55,683 nt of DNA from Pengzhenrongella frigida (GTDB lineage: Bacteria > Actinomycetota > Actinomycetes > Actinomycetales > Cellulomonadaceae): assembly GCF_004168625.1 (NCBI RefSeq), contig NZ_SDWW01000028.1, positions 1 through 55,683 on the forward strand, written 5' to 3'. The notes beneath the pieces are model-generated. The model made no database searches. It had not been told where the DNA came from and saw only the letters and a program-made list of their open reading frames with translations. Positions 14,988-23,593 of this stretch are shown piece after piece (the first letter of the stretch is position 1; the number at the start of each line of letters is the position of its first letter). The translations under genes and the position numbers were made by a program.

Positions 14988-17864
14988 GTGTCCGCAGACC
15001 CCGAGCCGTCGCCGTCCGAGCGGTCCGCCGCTGTCCATCCGACCGCCGACGCCGACCTGCCGTCCGGCACGGTCGGCCGCCCGACCGAGCTCGAGGTCTT
15101 CCGGGCGCTGATGGGCTTCACCCTGGACGACTTCCAGGTCGCCGGGTGCGAGGCGCTCGAGGCGGGCCGCGGCGTCCTCGTGGCGGCGCCCACCGGGGCC
15201 GGCAAGACGGTCGTCGGCGAGTTCGCCGTGCACCTGGCGCTGGCGGCCGGCCGGAAGGCGTTCTACACGACGCCGATCAAGGCGCTGTCGAACCAGAAGT
15301 ACGGCGACCTCGTGCGCCGGTACGGGCCCGAGCGCGTGGGTCTGCTCACCGGAGACACGACCGTCAACGGCGAGGCGCCGATCGTCGTGATGACCACCGA
15401 GGTCCTGCGCAACATGCTGTACGCCGACTCGCCCACCCTCGACGGGCTCGGGTACGTCGTGATGGACGAGGTGCACTACCTCGCCGACCGGTTCCGCGGT
15501 CCGGTCTGGGAAGAGGTGATCATCCACCTCGCCCCCGACGTGCAGCTCGTGTCCCTGTCGGCCACGGTCTCCAACGCCGAGGAGTTCGGCGACTGGCTCG
15601 AGATGGTCCGCGGCGACACCGCGGTCGTCGTCAGCGAGGTGCGCCCCGTCCCGCTCGGTCAGCACGTCCTGACGCGCGGCGACCTGTACGACCTGTACGC
15701 CGGGCACGTGGACCCGACCGCGCCGGGCGTCGACCCGCCGATCAGCCCCGAGCTGGCCGACGCGATGCGCCGGCGCCAGGCGGGCGATTCGGCCGGCGGC
15801 GGGCCGGTCGGTCGCGGCCCACGCGGACGGGGAGACCGCGGCTACCGCGGTGGCGGCTACCGCAGCGGCGGCGACCGACCTGGCGGGCCGCCCCGGCCCG
15901 CCTTCCGGCCGACCCCGCGGTTCGCCGTCGTGCGCCTGCTGGCCGACGCCGGCCTGCTCCCGGCGATCGTGTTCATCTTCTCGCGGGCGGGGTGCCAGGG
16001 GGCGGTCAGCCAGTGCCTGGCGGCCGGGCTCCGACTCACCACGCCGGCGCAGGAGGCGCAGATCCGGCAGATCGTCGAGGAGCGGTGCGCGACGCTGCCG
16101 TCGGAGGACCTCGCGGTCCTCGGGTACTGGGAGTGGACCGAGGCCCTCGCGCGAGGCCTGGCGGCCCACCACGCCGGCATGCTGCCGATCTTCAAGGAGA
16201 CCGTCGAGGACCTGTTCTCCCGCGGGCTGGTCCAGGTGGTCTTCGCGACCGAGACGCTGGCCCTGGGCATCAACATGCCGGCCAAGTCCGTCGTGCTCGA
16301 GAAGCTGGTCAAGTGGGACGGCTCCGCGCACGTGGACGTCACCCCGGGGGAGTACACCCAGCTCACGGGCCGCGCCGGGCGCCGGGGGATCGACGTCGAG
16401 GGGCACGCGGTCGTCGTCGACCACCCCGGGCTGGACCCGGTCGCGCTGGCCGGCCTGGCGTCCAAGCGCCTGTACCCGCTGCGGTCGAGCTTCATCCCCA
16501 CCTACAACATGGCCGTGAACCTCGTGGCGCAGGTGGGCCGGGAACGGGCCCGTGAGGTGCTCGAGACGTCGTTCGCGCAGTTCCAGGCGGACCGGGGGGT
16601 CGTCGGGCTGGCCAAGCAGGCCAAGGCGCACGCGGAGGCGCTCGAGGGCTATGCCGAGGCCATGCGGTGCCATCTGGGCGACTTCGCCGAGTACGCCGGA
16701 CTGCGCCGGGCGATCACGGAGCGCGAGCACGGCCTGACCCGGGACGCGTCCCGCGAGCGTCGGGCGGCGGCGGCCCGGTCGCTCGAGGGCCTGCAGGTCG
16801 GCGACGTGCTGGAGATCGCCAGCGGGCGCCGCGCGGGGCACGCCGTCGTGCTCGACCCGGGGTCGGACGTCGGCGTCGAGGGGCCACGCCCCACGCTGCT
16901 GATGGACGACCGCCAGGTGCGACGCGTCTCGATCGCGGAGGTGCCCGACGGCGTCCGCCGGATCGGCTCGTTGCGGGTCCCGCGCGGGTTCAACGGCCGC
17001 AACCCCGCCGCGCGCCGGGCGCTGAGTGCCGACCTGCGCGAGTGGCTCCCGCAGGCGGCACCACCCCGCGGCGGACGGCAGCGACCGGCCAAGGGGCGCA
17101 AGGCCGCGACCGAGGACGCCGAGCTGGCGTCCCTGCGCCGCCGCGTGCGCGCCCACCCGTGCCATGCCTGCCCGGACCGCGAGGACCACGCGCGCTGGGC
17201 CGAACGCTGGGACAAGCTGCGCCGCGAGCACGCTGCGCTCGTTGCCCGGATCGAGGGCCGCACGAGCTCCATCGCGCGGGTCTTCGACCGCATCTGCGAC
17301 GTGCTGCAGCGCCTGGGCTACCTCGCGGCCGCACCCGACCAGCCGGTGACCGTGACCGCGGACGGGCAGTGGCTGCGCCGGCTCTACGCGGAGAACGACC
17401 TGCTGGTGGCCGAGTGCCTGCGCCGCGGGGTCTGGGAGGACCTGGACGCCCCGGGCCTGGCCGCCGCGGTGTCGACCGTCCTGTACTCGGCCCGCCGGGA
17501 CGACCGCGAGGGCGAGCCGCGCATCCCCGGTGGACCCGCCGGGACGCTCGGCCGGGCGCTCGAGGAGACCAGCCGGATCTGGTCCACGCTCGAGACACTC
17601 GAGGCCGAGCACCAGATCGAGTCGACCGGACCGCTCGACCTCGGCCTGGTGGAGGTCGTGCACCGCTGGGCCGCCGGTCGCAGCCTCGAGGTGGTGCTCA
17701 AGAGCACCGATCTCGCGGCCGGCGACTTCGTGCGGTGGTGCAAGCAGATCATCGACCTGCTCGACCAGATCGCGCAGGCGGCGCCCACCGCGAAGGTGCG
17801 CGAGACAGCGCATCGCAGCATCCGTGGGCTGCGGCGCGGGGTGGTGGCCTACTCGTCGCTCTAG
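14988..17864 (+). CDS. helY: Ski2/Mtr4-like DEVH-box helicase HelY
   Basis: Superfamily 2 helicase of the Ski2/Mtr4 group, presumed to unwind RNA. 958 residues. The helicase core has FQVAGCEALEAGRGVLVAAP with Walker A APTGAGKT, TTPIKALSNQKY, motif II DEVH, SAT and the C-terminal RecA domain with TLALGINMPA and QLTGRAGRRG. A Gly/Arg-rich loop (GRGPRGRGDRGYRGGGYRSGG, residues about 275-297, quoted with one overlap) lies between the two RecA domains. The C-terminal DSHCT domain ends IRGLRRGVVAYSSL. Position after tatAC and pafBC matches the mycobacterial helY locus. GTG 14988 follows a leaderless -10. Confidence 0.93.
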   Translation: MSADPEPSPSERSAAVHPTADADLPSGTVGRPTELEVFRALMGFTLDDFQVAGCEALEAGRGVLVAAPTGAGKTVVGEFAVHLALAAGRKAFYTTPIKALSNQKYGDLVRRYGPERVGLLTGDTTVNGEAPIVVMTTEVLRNMLYADSPTLDGLGYVVMDEVHYLADRFRGPVWEEVIIHLAPDVQLVSLSATVSNAEEFGDWLEMVRGDTAVVVSEVRPVPLGQHVLTRGDLYDLYAGHVDPTAPGVDPPISPELADAMRRRQAGDSAGGGPVGRGPRGRGDRGYRGGGYRSGGDRPGGPPRPAFRPTPRFAVVRLLADAGLLPAIVFIFSRAGCQGAVSQCLAAGLRLTTPAQEAQIRQIVEERCATLPSEDLAVLGYWEWTEALARGLAAHHAGMLPIFKETVEDLFSRGLVQVVFATETLALGINMPAKSVVLEKLVKWDGSAHVDVTPGEYTQLTGRAGRRGIDVEGHAVVVDHPGLDPVALAGLASKRLYPLRSSFIPTYNMAVNLVAQVGRERAREVLETSFAQFQADRGVVGLAKQAKAHAEALEGYAEAMRCHLGDFAEYAGLRRAITEREHGLTRDASRERRAAAARSLEGLQVGDVLEIASGRRAGHAVVLDPGSDVGVEGPRPTLLMDDRQVRRVSIAEVPDGVRRIGSLRVPRGFNGRNPAARRALSADLREWLPQAAPPRGGRQRPAKGRKAATEDAELASLRRRVRAHPCHACPDREDHARWAERWDKLRREHAALVARIEGRTSSIARVFDRICDVLQRLGYLAAAPDQPVTVTADGQWLRRLYAENDLLVAECLRRGVWEDLDAPGLAAAVSTVLYSARRDDREGEPRIPGGPAGTLGRALEETSRIWSTLETLEAEHQIESTGPLDLGLVEVVHRWAAGRSLEVVLKSTDLAAGDFVRWCKQIIDLLDQIAQAAPTAKVRETAHRSIRGLRRGVVAYSSL

Positions 17865-17906
17865 ACGGTCGGCGGTGGGGCGGTCGGCGGTCCCGCCCGG
17901 GAGGCC

Positions 17907-17912
17907 TATCGT
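17907..17912 (+). promoter_or_regulatory. -10 element of a leaderless amidohydrolase promoter
   Basis: TATCGT ends eight bases before GTG 17921. Confidence 0.45.
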
Positions 17913-17920
17913 GAGCGACT

Positions 17921-19570
17921 GTGAGCTCCAGCCTGTACCGCAACGGTGTCATCCACTCCTCCTCCGACCCGTTCGCCGAGGCAGTGCTCGTCGCCGACGG
18001 GGTCATCACCTGGCTCGGCGCTGACGACACGGCAGCGGGGCTCGTGGCCACCGTCGACGAGGTCGTGGACCTGGACGGTGCGCTGGTCGCCCCGGCCTTC
18101 GTGGACGCCCACGCGCACCTGCTCGAGACCGGGCTCGCGCTCGAGGGGCTCGACCTGTCCGCGGCGGCGGGGATCCACTCGCTGGCGGGTGCGCTCTCCG
18201 CCCTCGCCGCGGCCGCGCGGGCCGCGCGGGCCGGCGGCGCGTCCGGGCCGCTGCTCGGGCACGGCTGGGACGAGCGGACCTGGCCGGAGGGTCGCGCGCC
18301 GACCATTCAGGAGCTCGACCTGGCGGCCGGCGGGGCGCCGGTCTACCTCGCGCGGGTCGACGTGCACTCGGCGGTGGTGTCGTCGTCGTTCGCGGCGGTC
18401 GCCGGCCTGGCGGGGCTCGCGGGCTGGACCGCCGACGGCGGCGTCTTGGGCGAGGCCCATCACGCCGCCCGCGAAGCGGCGCGGGACGTCGACCAGCCCC
18501 GGCGCGAGGGCCTCTACCGACAGGCGCTCGCCCGGGCCGCGGCCCACGGCATCGCGTCGGTGCACGAGCACAGCGCGCCCTTCATCGACACCCGCGCCGG
18601 GCTCCTCGAGCTGCTGGCGCTGACCACCGATCCGGCGGCGGCCCTGCCGCACGTCGTGGCCTACCGCGGCGAGCTGTGCACCACGGTCGACGACGCCCGG
18701 GAGATCCTGGCCGCCCTGCCGGGCCTGACGGGCATCGGCGGCGACCTCAACGTCGACGGGTCGCTCGGGTCGCGCACCGCTGCCCTGCGGTCGCCGTACT
18801 CGGACCTGCCCGCCCGCCACGCGCACGCGGGGTCGCTGTACCTGACCGCCGACCAGATCGCCGCCCATCTGGTCGCGGTGACCCGGGCCGGGGTGCAGGC
18901 CGGCTTCCACGTCATCGGCGACCGCGCGATGGACGAGTTCCTCGCCGGGCTGCAGCTGGCGGTCGAGGAGGTCGGGGCCGGTCCGATCCGCGGCGCCGGG
19001 CACCGGGTCGAGCACGCGGAGATGATCGACGCCCCGACGCTGGCCGCGCTCGTCCTGCTCGGGGTGCGCCTGAGCGTGCAGCCCGCCTTCGACGCCGCGT
19101 GGGGCGGGCCGGACGGGATGTACGCGGCCCGGCTCGGGGCCGGCCGCGGTGCGGCGCTCAACCCGCTCGCCGATCTTGCGGCGGCCGGGGTCCCGATGGC
19201 GTTCGGCTCGGACTCGCCCGTGACGCCGTTCGACCCGTGGGCAGGGGTGGGCGCGGCGGTCACCTTGCACGAGGCCGACCAACGCATCTCCGCCCGGGCC
19301 GCGTTCCGCGCGCACACCCGCGGCGGCTGGCGGCTGGCGGGGCTGGACCACACCGGGGCGGGGGAGATCCGGCTGGGAGCCCCCGCCCACCTGGCCGTGT
19401 GGCGCGCCGAGCAGCTGGTGGTCCAGGCCGCGGACGGGCGCGTCTCGGCCTGGAGCACGGACGCGCGCGCCGGGACGCCGCTGCTCCCGGAGGTGGGACC
19501 CGACGCCGTCCCTCCCCGGTGCCTGCGCACCGTGCGCGACGGCGTCGTCGTGCACGACGCCCTCGACTGA
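17921..19570 (+). CDS. YtcJ-like metal-dependent amidohydrolase
   Basis: 549-residue member of the amidohydrolase 3 (YtcJ/AepA) family. The small beta-sandwich at the N-terminus (LYRNGVIHSSSDPFAEAVLVADG, quoted in part) precedes the metal-binding DAHAHLLE. Further ligands are HVIGDRAMDEF, HRVEHAEM and the catalytic Asp in FGSDSPVTPFDPW. Substrate unknown; members cleave amide bonds of varied metabolites. It stands alone between helY and the lnt leader, with its own promoter and a strong hairpin after it. Confidence 0.88.
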   Translation: MSSSLYRNGVIHSSSDPFAEAVLVADGVITWLGADDTAAGLVATVDEVVDLDGALVAPAFVDAHAHLLETGLALEGLDLSAAAGIHSLAGALSALAAAARAARAGGASGPLLGHGWDERTWPEGRAPTIQELDLAAGGAPVYLARVDVHSAVVSSSFAAVAGLAGLAGWTADGGVLGEAHHAAREAARDVDQPRREGLYRQALARAAAHGIASVHEHSAPFIDTRAGLLELLALTTDPAAALPHVVAYRGELCTTVDDAREILAALPGLTGIGGDLNVDGSLGSRTAALRSPYSDLPARHAHAGSLYLTADQIAAHLVAVTRAGVQAGFHVIGDRAMDEFLAGLQLAVEEVGAGPIRGAGHRVEHAEMIDAPTLAALVLLGVRLSVQPAFDAAWGGPDGMYAARLGAGRGAALNPLADLAAAGVPMAFGSDSPVTPFDPWAGVGAAVTLHEADQRISARAAFRAHTRGGWRLAGLDHTGAGEIRLGAPAHLAVWRAEQLVVQAADGRVSAWSTDARAGTPLLPEVGPDAVPPRCLRTVRDGVVVHDALD

Positions 19571-19577
19571 CTGCTCG

Positions 19578-19631
19578 ACCCGGGCACCGCGCGGGCGCCC
19601 CGCACGGGGTGGCGCCACGACGCACCCGGGT
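19578..19631 (+). terminator. nested hairpin after the amidohydrolase gene
   Basis: An outer stem ACCCGGG (19578-19584) with CCCGGGT (19625-19631) encloses an inner one: GGCG CCCC (19594-19601), loop GCAC, GGGG (19606-19609) and CGCC (19613-19616) with three bulged bases. It begins eight bases after the stop. No T-run. Confidence 0.45.
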
Positions 19632-19732
19632 GACGGGGGAGGGCAGAGTCCGACACGCCGCACGACACGCCGTCGCCCGGCCGAGATCCGTCGATGAGGT
19701 ATCTGGCTGACCTGCAGCAACGCCTCTGAACT

Positions 19733-19744
19733 GGACATATGTCC
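19733..19744. promoter_or_regulatory. perfect palindrome GGACATATGTCC, candidate operator
   Basis: The 12-base perfect palindrome ends two bases before a consensus -35 (TTGACA at 19747). The AT core is unusual in this GC-rich setting. The position suggests a regulator site; I cannot name the regulator. Confidence 0.55.
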
Positions 19745-19746
19745 CC

Positions 19747-19774
19747 TTGACAGCGCTCCCAGACCCGGTAGGTT
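19747..19774 (+). promoter_or_regulatory. strong housekeeping-type promoter upstream of lnt
   Basis: TTGACA (19747-19752), a 16-base spacer and TAGGTT (19769-19774) make one of the best promoters in the window. Transcription would start near 19781, about 200 bases before the lnt start. Confidence 0.65.
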
Positions 19775-19780
19775 CACGTC

Positions 19781-19916
19781 TTGTTCCTCTTCTCATAGGC
19801 GCTGGTGCCCCGGGAGTTCATCTCTTGCCGGCACCCGCCCGGGCGGGAAGTGGACACCGGCTGGGCCCGCGTGTTCAACAGAAAACAAGCGCCGCCCTCG
19901 CAAGGGGCGGCCCTTG
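19781..19916 (+). ncRNA. candidate structured leader or small RNA upstream of lnt
   Basis: This non-coding stretch lies downstream of a strong promoter. GGTGCC (19804-19809) can pair with GGCACC (19830-19835), while the overlapping GCCGG (19827-19831) can instead pair with CCGGC (19857-19861) around the palindrome CCCGCCCGGGCGGG (19834-19847). These two pairings exclude each other. It ends in a hairpin at 19886-19916: CAAG plus GCCGCCC, loop TCGCAAG, GGGCGGC plus CTTG, with one C/C mismatch. On the opposite strand that hairpin is followed by TTTTCTGTT. No match to a named RNA family was recognised. Confidence 0.4.
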
Positions 19917-19965
19917 GTACGAAGGACGCGCGGGTCGGTCGGTCGGCGGGAGGGGTCCGCTGTCG

Positions 19966-19971
19966 TACCCT
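19966..19971 (+). promoter_or_regulatory. -10 element of a leaderless lnt promoter
   Basis: TACCCT ends six bases before ATG 19978, giving lnt a second, leaderless transcript besides any read-through from 19747-19774. Confidence 0.5.
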
Positions 19972-19977
19972 TCTGGA

Positions 19978-21540
19978 ATGCCCCACCCCGAGCCCAACCG
20001 ATGGTGGGTGCTCGCCCTCGCCGCCGGCAGCGGACTGCTCACCGAAGCAGCCTTTCCCGACCGCGGCTGGTGGGGTGCCGGCTTTGTCGGGATGGCCCTG
20101 CTCTTCCTCGCGCTGCGCCGCGACGGTGCCCTCTGGAACGCCCTGGTCGGCTTCGTATGGGGGCTGGCCTTCTTCGCCCCGCACATCACCTGGGCCGACT
20201 ACGTCGTCGGGCGCGTGCCATGGGTGGCGCTGACCGTGTTCGAGGCCCTGTACATCGCCCTGTTCGGCGCCCTGTGGACCTGGGCGCGCCGCGGCACGGC
20301 CATCTGGCGCAGCGCCGGGCTGCAGGTGACCGCGTTCGTCGTGCTGTGGGTGGCGGTCGAGGAGCTCCGGTCCGTCGCGCCGTTCGGGGGCTTCCCGTGG
20401 GGCCGGTTGGCGTTCTCCCAGGCCGACTCCCCGCTCGTCCGGCTCGCCTGGCTCGGCGGGGCCCCGCTCGTGTCGGCGGCCGTGGTCGCGATCGGTGCGC
20501 TGCTGGCCGTGGCCATGCTCGCGGCGCGTCGGCTGACGCTGCTCCGCACGGTGTTCGCCACCGCGCTCGCCCTGCTCCTGGTCGGCGTCGGGCTGCTCGT
20601 CCCGCTCGACACCCAGGCCCAGGAGGGGCACCTGCGCGTCGGCGCGGTGCAGGGCAACGTACCCACACCGGGCGCCGAGGCGTTCTCGCAGGCACGCGAG
20701 GTGCTCCGCCTGCACGCGGAGGGCACCCGGGCCCTCCTGGACCAGGTCGAGCCGGGTGAGCTCGACGTCGTGCTCTGGCCCGAGAACGGCACCGACGTCG
20801 ACCCCCAGGTGGACGCGGCCGCGGCCGCGGAGATCGACGCCGCGGCGCGTGCCGTCGACGCCCCGATGCTGGTCGGCACGGTGGAGTACCCGTCGACCGG
20901 CGGCCGGTACAACACGGCGGTGCTGTGGGTTCCCGGCGAGGGGGTGGTGGCGACCTACGTCAAGCAGCACCCGGCGCCGTTCGCCGAGTACATCCCGCTG
21001 CGGCGTTGGGTGCGGCCGTTCTCGTCCGCCGTGGACCTGGTCCGCAACGACATGATCGCCGGCACGAAGGTGGGGGTGGTGCCGCTGGAGTCCGCCCGCC
21101 TGGAGCGGACCGTGCCGCTGGGGGACGTCATCTGCTTCGAGGTGGCGTACGACCCGCTGGTCCGCGAGTCGGTGCGCGCCGGCGCCGAGGTGCTGGTGGT
21201 GCAGACGAACAACGCGTCGTTCGGCTTCACCGACGAGTCCACCCAGCAGCTCGCGATGTCCCGGCTGCGGGCGATCGAGCACGGTCGTGCCACGGTGCAG
21301 ATCTCGACCGTCGGCGTGAGCGGGATCATCGCGCCGAACGGGGTCGTGAGCCAGCAGACCGACCTGTTCACCGCTGCCCAGCTGGTCGCGTCGCTGCCGC
21401 TGCGGACCTCCCTGACCCCGGCGACGCGGATCGGGGACTGGCTCGCGTGGGGCGTCGCGGGGCTCGCGGTCGTGATCGTGCTCTCCGGCATGGTGGGCGC
21501 CACGAGGGTCCGCCGCCCGAACCGGCCGGAGGGCCTGTGA
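19978..21540 (+). CDS. lnt: apolipoprotein N-acyltransferase
   Basis: Adds the third acyl chain to the N-terminal cysteine of lipoproteins at the outer face of the membrane. 520 residues: about seven N-terminal transmembrane segments, a nitrilase-like domain (about residues 215-480) and a last transmembrane helix. The Glu-Lys-Cys triad is visible in LWPENGTD, YVKQHPAPFAEY and GDVICFEVAYD. Actinobacteria make triacylated lipoproteins, and in Mycobacterium tuberculosis Lnt is fused to the Ppm1 synthase; here the two are separate genes sharing one base (TGATG). ATG 19978 is used because upstream in-frame sequence overlaps the leader region. Confidence 0.95.
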   Translation: MPHPEPNRWWVLALAAGSGLLTEAAFPDRGWWGAGFVGMALLFLALRRDGALWNALVGFVWGLAFFAPHITWADYVVGRVPWVALTVFEALYIALFGALWTWARRGTAIWRSAGLQVTAFVVLWVAVEELRSVAPFGGFPWGRLAFSQADSPLVRLAWLGGAPLVSAAVVAIGALLAVAMLAARRLTLLRTVFATALALLLVGVGLLVPLDTQAQEGHLRVGAVQGNVPTPGAEAFSQAREVLRLHAEGTRALLDQVEPGELDVVLWPENGTDVDPQVDAAAAAEIDAAARAVDAPMLVGTVEYPSTGGRYNTAVLWVPGEGVVATYVKQHPAPFAEYIPLRRWVRPFSSAVDLVRNDMIAGTKVGVVPLESARLERTVPLGDVICFEVAYDPLVRESVRAGAEVLVVQTNNASFGFTDESTQQLAMSRLRAIEHGRATVQISTVGVSGIIAPNGVVSQQTDLFTAAQLVASLPLRTSLTPATRIGDWLAWGVAGLAVVIVLSGMVGATRVRRPNRPEGL

Positions 21541-22289
21541 TGCGCACGGTCGTGATCATCCCGACCTACAACGAACGCGACGCCCTGCCGGTGACGCTCG
21601 CGCGCGTGCGCGCCGCCGTGCCCGACGCGGACGTGCTCGTGGTCGACGACGGCAGCCCGGACGGCACGGGCCAGCTCGCGGACCGGGCCGCGGCCGACGA
21701 CGCGGGCGTGCACGTGCTGCACCGCGCGAGCAAGCTGGGGCTCGGCCAGGCGTACGTGGCGGGGTTCACCTGGGCGCTGGCCCGGGGCTACGAGGTCGTC
21801 GTCGAGATGGACGCTGACGGCTCGCACCGCGCCGAGGACCTCCCGCGTCTGCTGGCGGCCCTGCCCGACGCCGATCTGGTGCTCGGGTCTCGCTGGGTCC
21901 CGGGTGGCCGCGTCGTGAACTGGCCGACGCATCGCCAGCTGCTCTCCCGCGGCGGCAACACCTACACGCGGCTCATGCTCGGTTTCCCGCTGCGCGACGC
22001 CACCGGCGGCTTTCGGGCGTACCGCGCGCCGCTGCTCGCCAGCCTCGACCTCGGGGCGGTCGCATCGCACGGGTACTGCTTCCAGGTGGACATGGCCTGG
22101 CGGGTGCTGCGCGCCGGCGGTCGCGTGGTCGAGGTGCCGATCACGTTCGTCGAGCGCGAGCAGGGCACCTCGAAGATGAGCCGCGAGATCGTGGTCGAGG
22201 CGCTCGTCCGGATCACCAGCTGGGGAGTCGCCTTCCACGCACGCCAAACAGCCGACGCGGTGCGCCGGCTGCTTGGTCGAGCGAGGTAG
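21540..22289 (+). CDS. ppm1: polyprenol monophosphomannose synthase
   Basis: Family 2 glycosyltransferase that moves mannose from GDP-mannose to polyprenyl phosphate, the donor for extracytoplasmic lipoglycan and protein mannosylation. 249 residues: VVIIPTYNERDALP, VVDDGSPDGTG, the metal-binding VEMDADGSHRAEDLP, SRGGNTYTRLMLGFPLRDATGGFRAY and the C-terminal VPITFVEREQGTSKMS. No membrane segment, so it probably relies on Lnt for membrane attachment, as described for the two-gene mycobacterial arrangement. Start overlaps the lnt stop by one base. Confidence 0.92.
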   Translation: MRTVVIIPTYNERDALPVTLARVRAAVPDADVLVVDDGSPDGTGQLADRAAADDAGVHVLHRASKLGLGQAYVAGFTWALARGYEVVVEMDADGSHRAEDLPRLLAALPDADLVLGSRWVPGGRVVNWPTHRQLLSRGGNTYTRLMLGFPLRDATGGFRAYRAPLLASLDLGAVASHGYCFQVDMAWRVLRAGGRVVEVPITFVEREQGTSKMSREIVVEALVRITSWGVAFHARQTADAVRRLLGRAR

Positions 22290-22290
22290 C

Positions 22291-22310
22291 TCCCGGGTGC
22301 GAGCCCGGGG
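22291..22310. terminator. hairpin in the convergent ppm1-rbpA gap
   Basis: CCCGGG (22292-22297) and CCCGGG (22304-22309) pair around TGCGAG. The gap between the two stop codons is only 36 bases, so this could serve both genes. No T-run. Confidence 0.4.
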
Positions 22311-22325
22311 ACGAGCGGTGAAGCC

Positions 22326-22670
22326 TCAGGCGCTCCGACGGAGCTTGCCCGCGCGGAGCAGGTCGAGGCGTTCCTCGAGCAGCTCCTCGAGCTCCTTGAC
22401 CGTGCGACGCTCGAGGAGCATGTCCCAGTGCGTACGCGGCTTCTTGCCGTTCTTCGGTTCGGGCCGGGTGGCGTCGCGCAGCAACGCCTCCTCGCCACAC
22501 CGGCACTCCCAGACCAGGGGCACGTCGGCCTCGGTCGAGAAGGGCAGGATGATGGTGTGCCCGTTCGGGCAGTCGTAGTGGGCCTGCAGCCGGGGAGCGA
22601 ATTCCACGCCCTCTTCCGTCTCCAGGCTGTTGGAACCGATGCGCATTCCGCGCAAAGATCGGTTCGCCAT
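22326..22670 (-). CDS. rbpA: RNA polymerase-binding protein RbpA
   Basis: Actinobacterial factor that binds the principal sigma factor and RNA polymerase and stabilises the open complex; linked to rifampicin tolerance. 114 residues beginning MANRSLRGMRIGSNSLETEEGVEFAPR, followed by a core domain with CPNGH and CRCGEE (cysteine pairs) and the sigma-interacting C-terminal helix RTVKELEELLEERLDLLRAGKLRR. GGAGGT lies four bases before ATG 22670. The frame is open further upstream (to 22721), but that extension is not part of the family and lies between promoter and ribosome site. Confidence 0.95.
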   Translation of the reverse strand: MANRSLRGMRIGSNSLETEEGVEFAPRLQAHYDCPNGHTIILPFSTEADVPLVWECRCGEEALLRDATRPEPKNGKKPRTHWDMLLERRTVKELEELLEERLDLLRAGKLRRSA

Positions 22671-22719
22671 CTGTACCTCCGTGGTGCCGTCATTCGACTC
22701 GTGCTCTACCGTTGTGTTC

Positions 22720-22745
22720 AACGCATACGACCCCGCCCGTGTTCC
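22720..22745 (-). promoter_or_regulatory. SigR/SigH-type promoter of rbpA
   Basis: On the minus strand GGAAC (22745 to 22741), an 18-base spacer and GTT (22722 to 22720) match the GGAAT-N18-GTT pattern of the actinobacterial oxidative-stress ECF sigma factor SigR. The expected transcription start is about 40-45 bases before the rbpA ATG. In Streptomyces rbpA belongs to the SigR regulon. The remaining bases 22746-22918 show nothing I can support. Confidence 0.65.
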
Positions 22746-22918
22746 ACGACGAGGTGAAGGTCCCGTGAACGTCGGTCTGCGTGGCTCGGTTGGCCAGGTT
22801 GTGCGGGGCGATCCGGGTGAAGTACGCCGCCTCGGCGCCCCGGACTCATGGTGGCGGCCCGCGAGCCCCGCTGCAAACTTTCCCGGTGTGACGCTCGACT
22901 CCTTCTAGGACTTCCGCC

Positions 22919-23593
22919 TCATGTGAGGCCGAGCGGAAGGACCCGGGAGCGGTCGCGGCCGATGGCGACCATGGCCCGCACCGCGACCCCGGCCTCGGCC
23001 ATCGCCTCGGACAGCGCCTGGGACCAGCCGGCCTCGAACGTGCCGCGGTCACCGCCGCCGCGGCGCACGAGCCCGAACGCCAGGCACCCGCCGGGCGCGT
23101 TCTCGTCGAGGAGCGTGCGCAGCTGCCGGGCGAGATTGGCGACCATCGCGCGGTTGACGATCGTGGGCAGGTCGCCGATCGGGATCACGAGCGGTAGCAC
23201 ACGGTCGTGCTCGTCGAGGAACACCACCCACAGGGCGCGGGGGCCATCGCGTTCGGGGCCCACGAGGGCGAGGAGGTGCTCGTGCACGTCGTCGGCCGTG
23301 CACAGGATCCGCCACGGTCGCGGTATCCGCTCGTCGTCGTCCTCGTCGTCCTCGTCGAAACCTCCGAAGTAGCCGAACGCGTCCAGATCGTCCTCGTCGG
23401 AGTCGTCATCGAAGGGCATGGGGTCGAACGGGCCGCGGCGGAGGATCTCCTCGTGCGAGAGGGGGTTGCCGAAGCGGTCGGCGCACATCGGGAAGCTCTC
23501 ACCGAACGGGAACGTCCGGTCGAGCGCATGCGGATCGTCGGGGGAGTCGGCGCCGTCGAGGTCGTCGTCCCAGCTGTCGTTGAGGTTCGTCAT
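22919..23593 (-). CDS. acidic hypothetical protein
   Basis: 224 residues, family not recognised. The first 85 residues are very acidic with runs of Asp and Glu (DDDSDEDDLDAFGYFGGFDE). The rest looks like a folded alpha/beta domain (PRALWVVFLDEHDRVLPLVI, then NLARQLRTLLDENAPGGCLAFGLVRRG and a final SEAMAEAGVAVRAMVAIGRD region). The second half vaguely recalls JAB/RadC-like domains, but no metal motif is visible. ATG 23593 is preferred over GTG further upstream because the acidic text starts there; no ribosome site is seen and GAGGCT precedes it by seven bases. Confidence 0.75.
   Translation of the reverse strand: MTNLNDSWDDDLDGADSPDDPHALDRTFPFGESFPMCADRFGNPLSHEEILRRGPFDPMPFDDDSDEDDLDAFGYFGGFDEDDEDDDERIPRPWRILCTADDVHEHLLALVGPERDGPRALWVVFLDEHDRVLPLVIPIGDLPTIVNRAMVANLARQLRTLLDENAPGGCLAFGLVRRGGGDRGTFEAGWSQALSEAMAEAGVAVRAMVAIGRDRSRVLPLGLT

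Noticed and set aside
14763-17813. Open frame of about 1016 codons on the minus strand across helY
   Set aside because: It mirrors the high third-position GC of helY, has no family motif, and similar antisense frames accompany every long gene here.
19775-19830. 15-codon minus-strand ORF (MNSRGTSAYEKRNKT)
   Set aside because: No ribosome site, no promoter on that strand; could only be kept with conservation data.
22765-22908. 47-codon ORF (MNVGLRGSVGQVV) with an AAGGT upstream
   Set aside because: Third codon positions are not GC-enriched, no family similarity, and it sits on the strand opposite the rbpA promoter.
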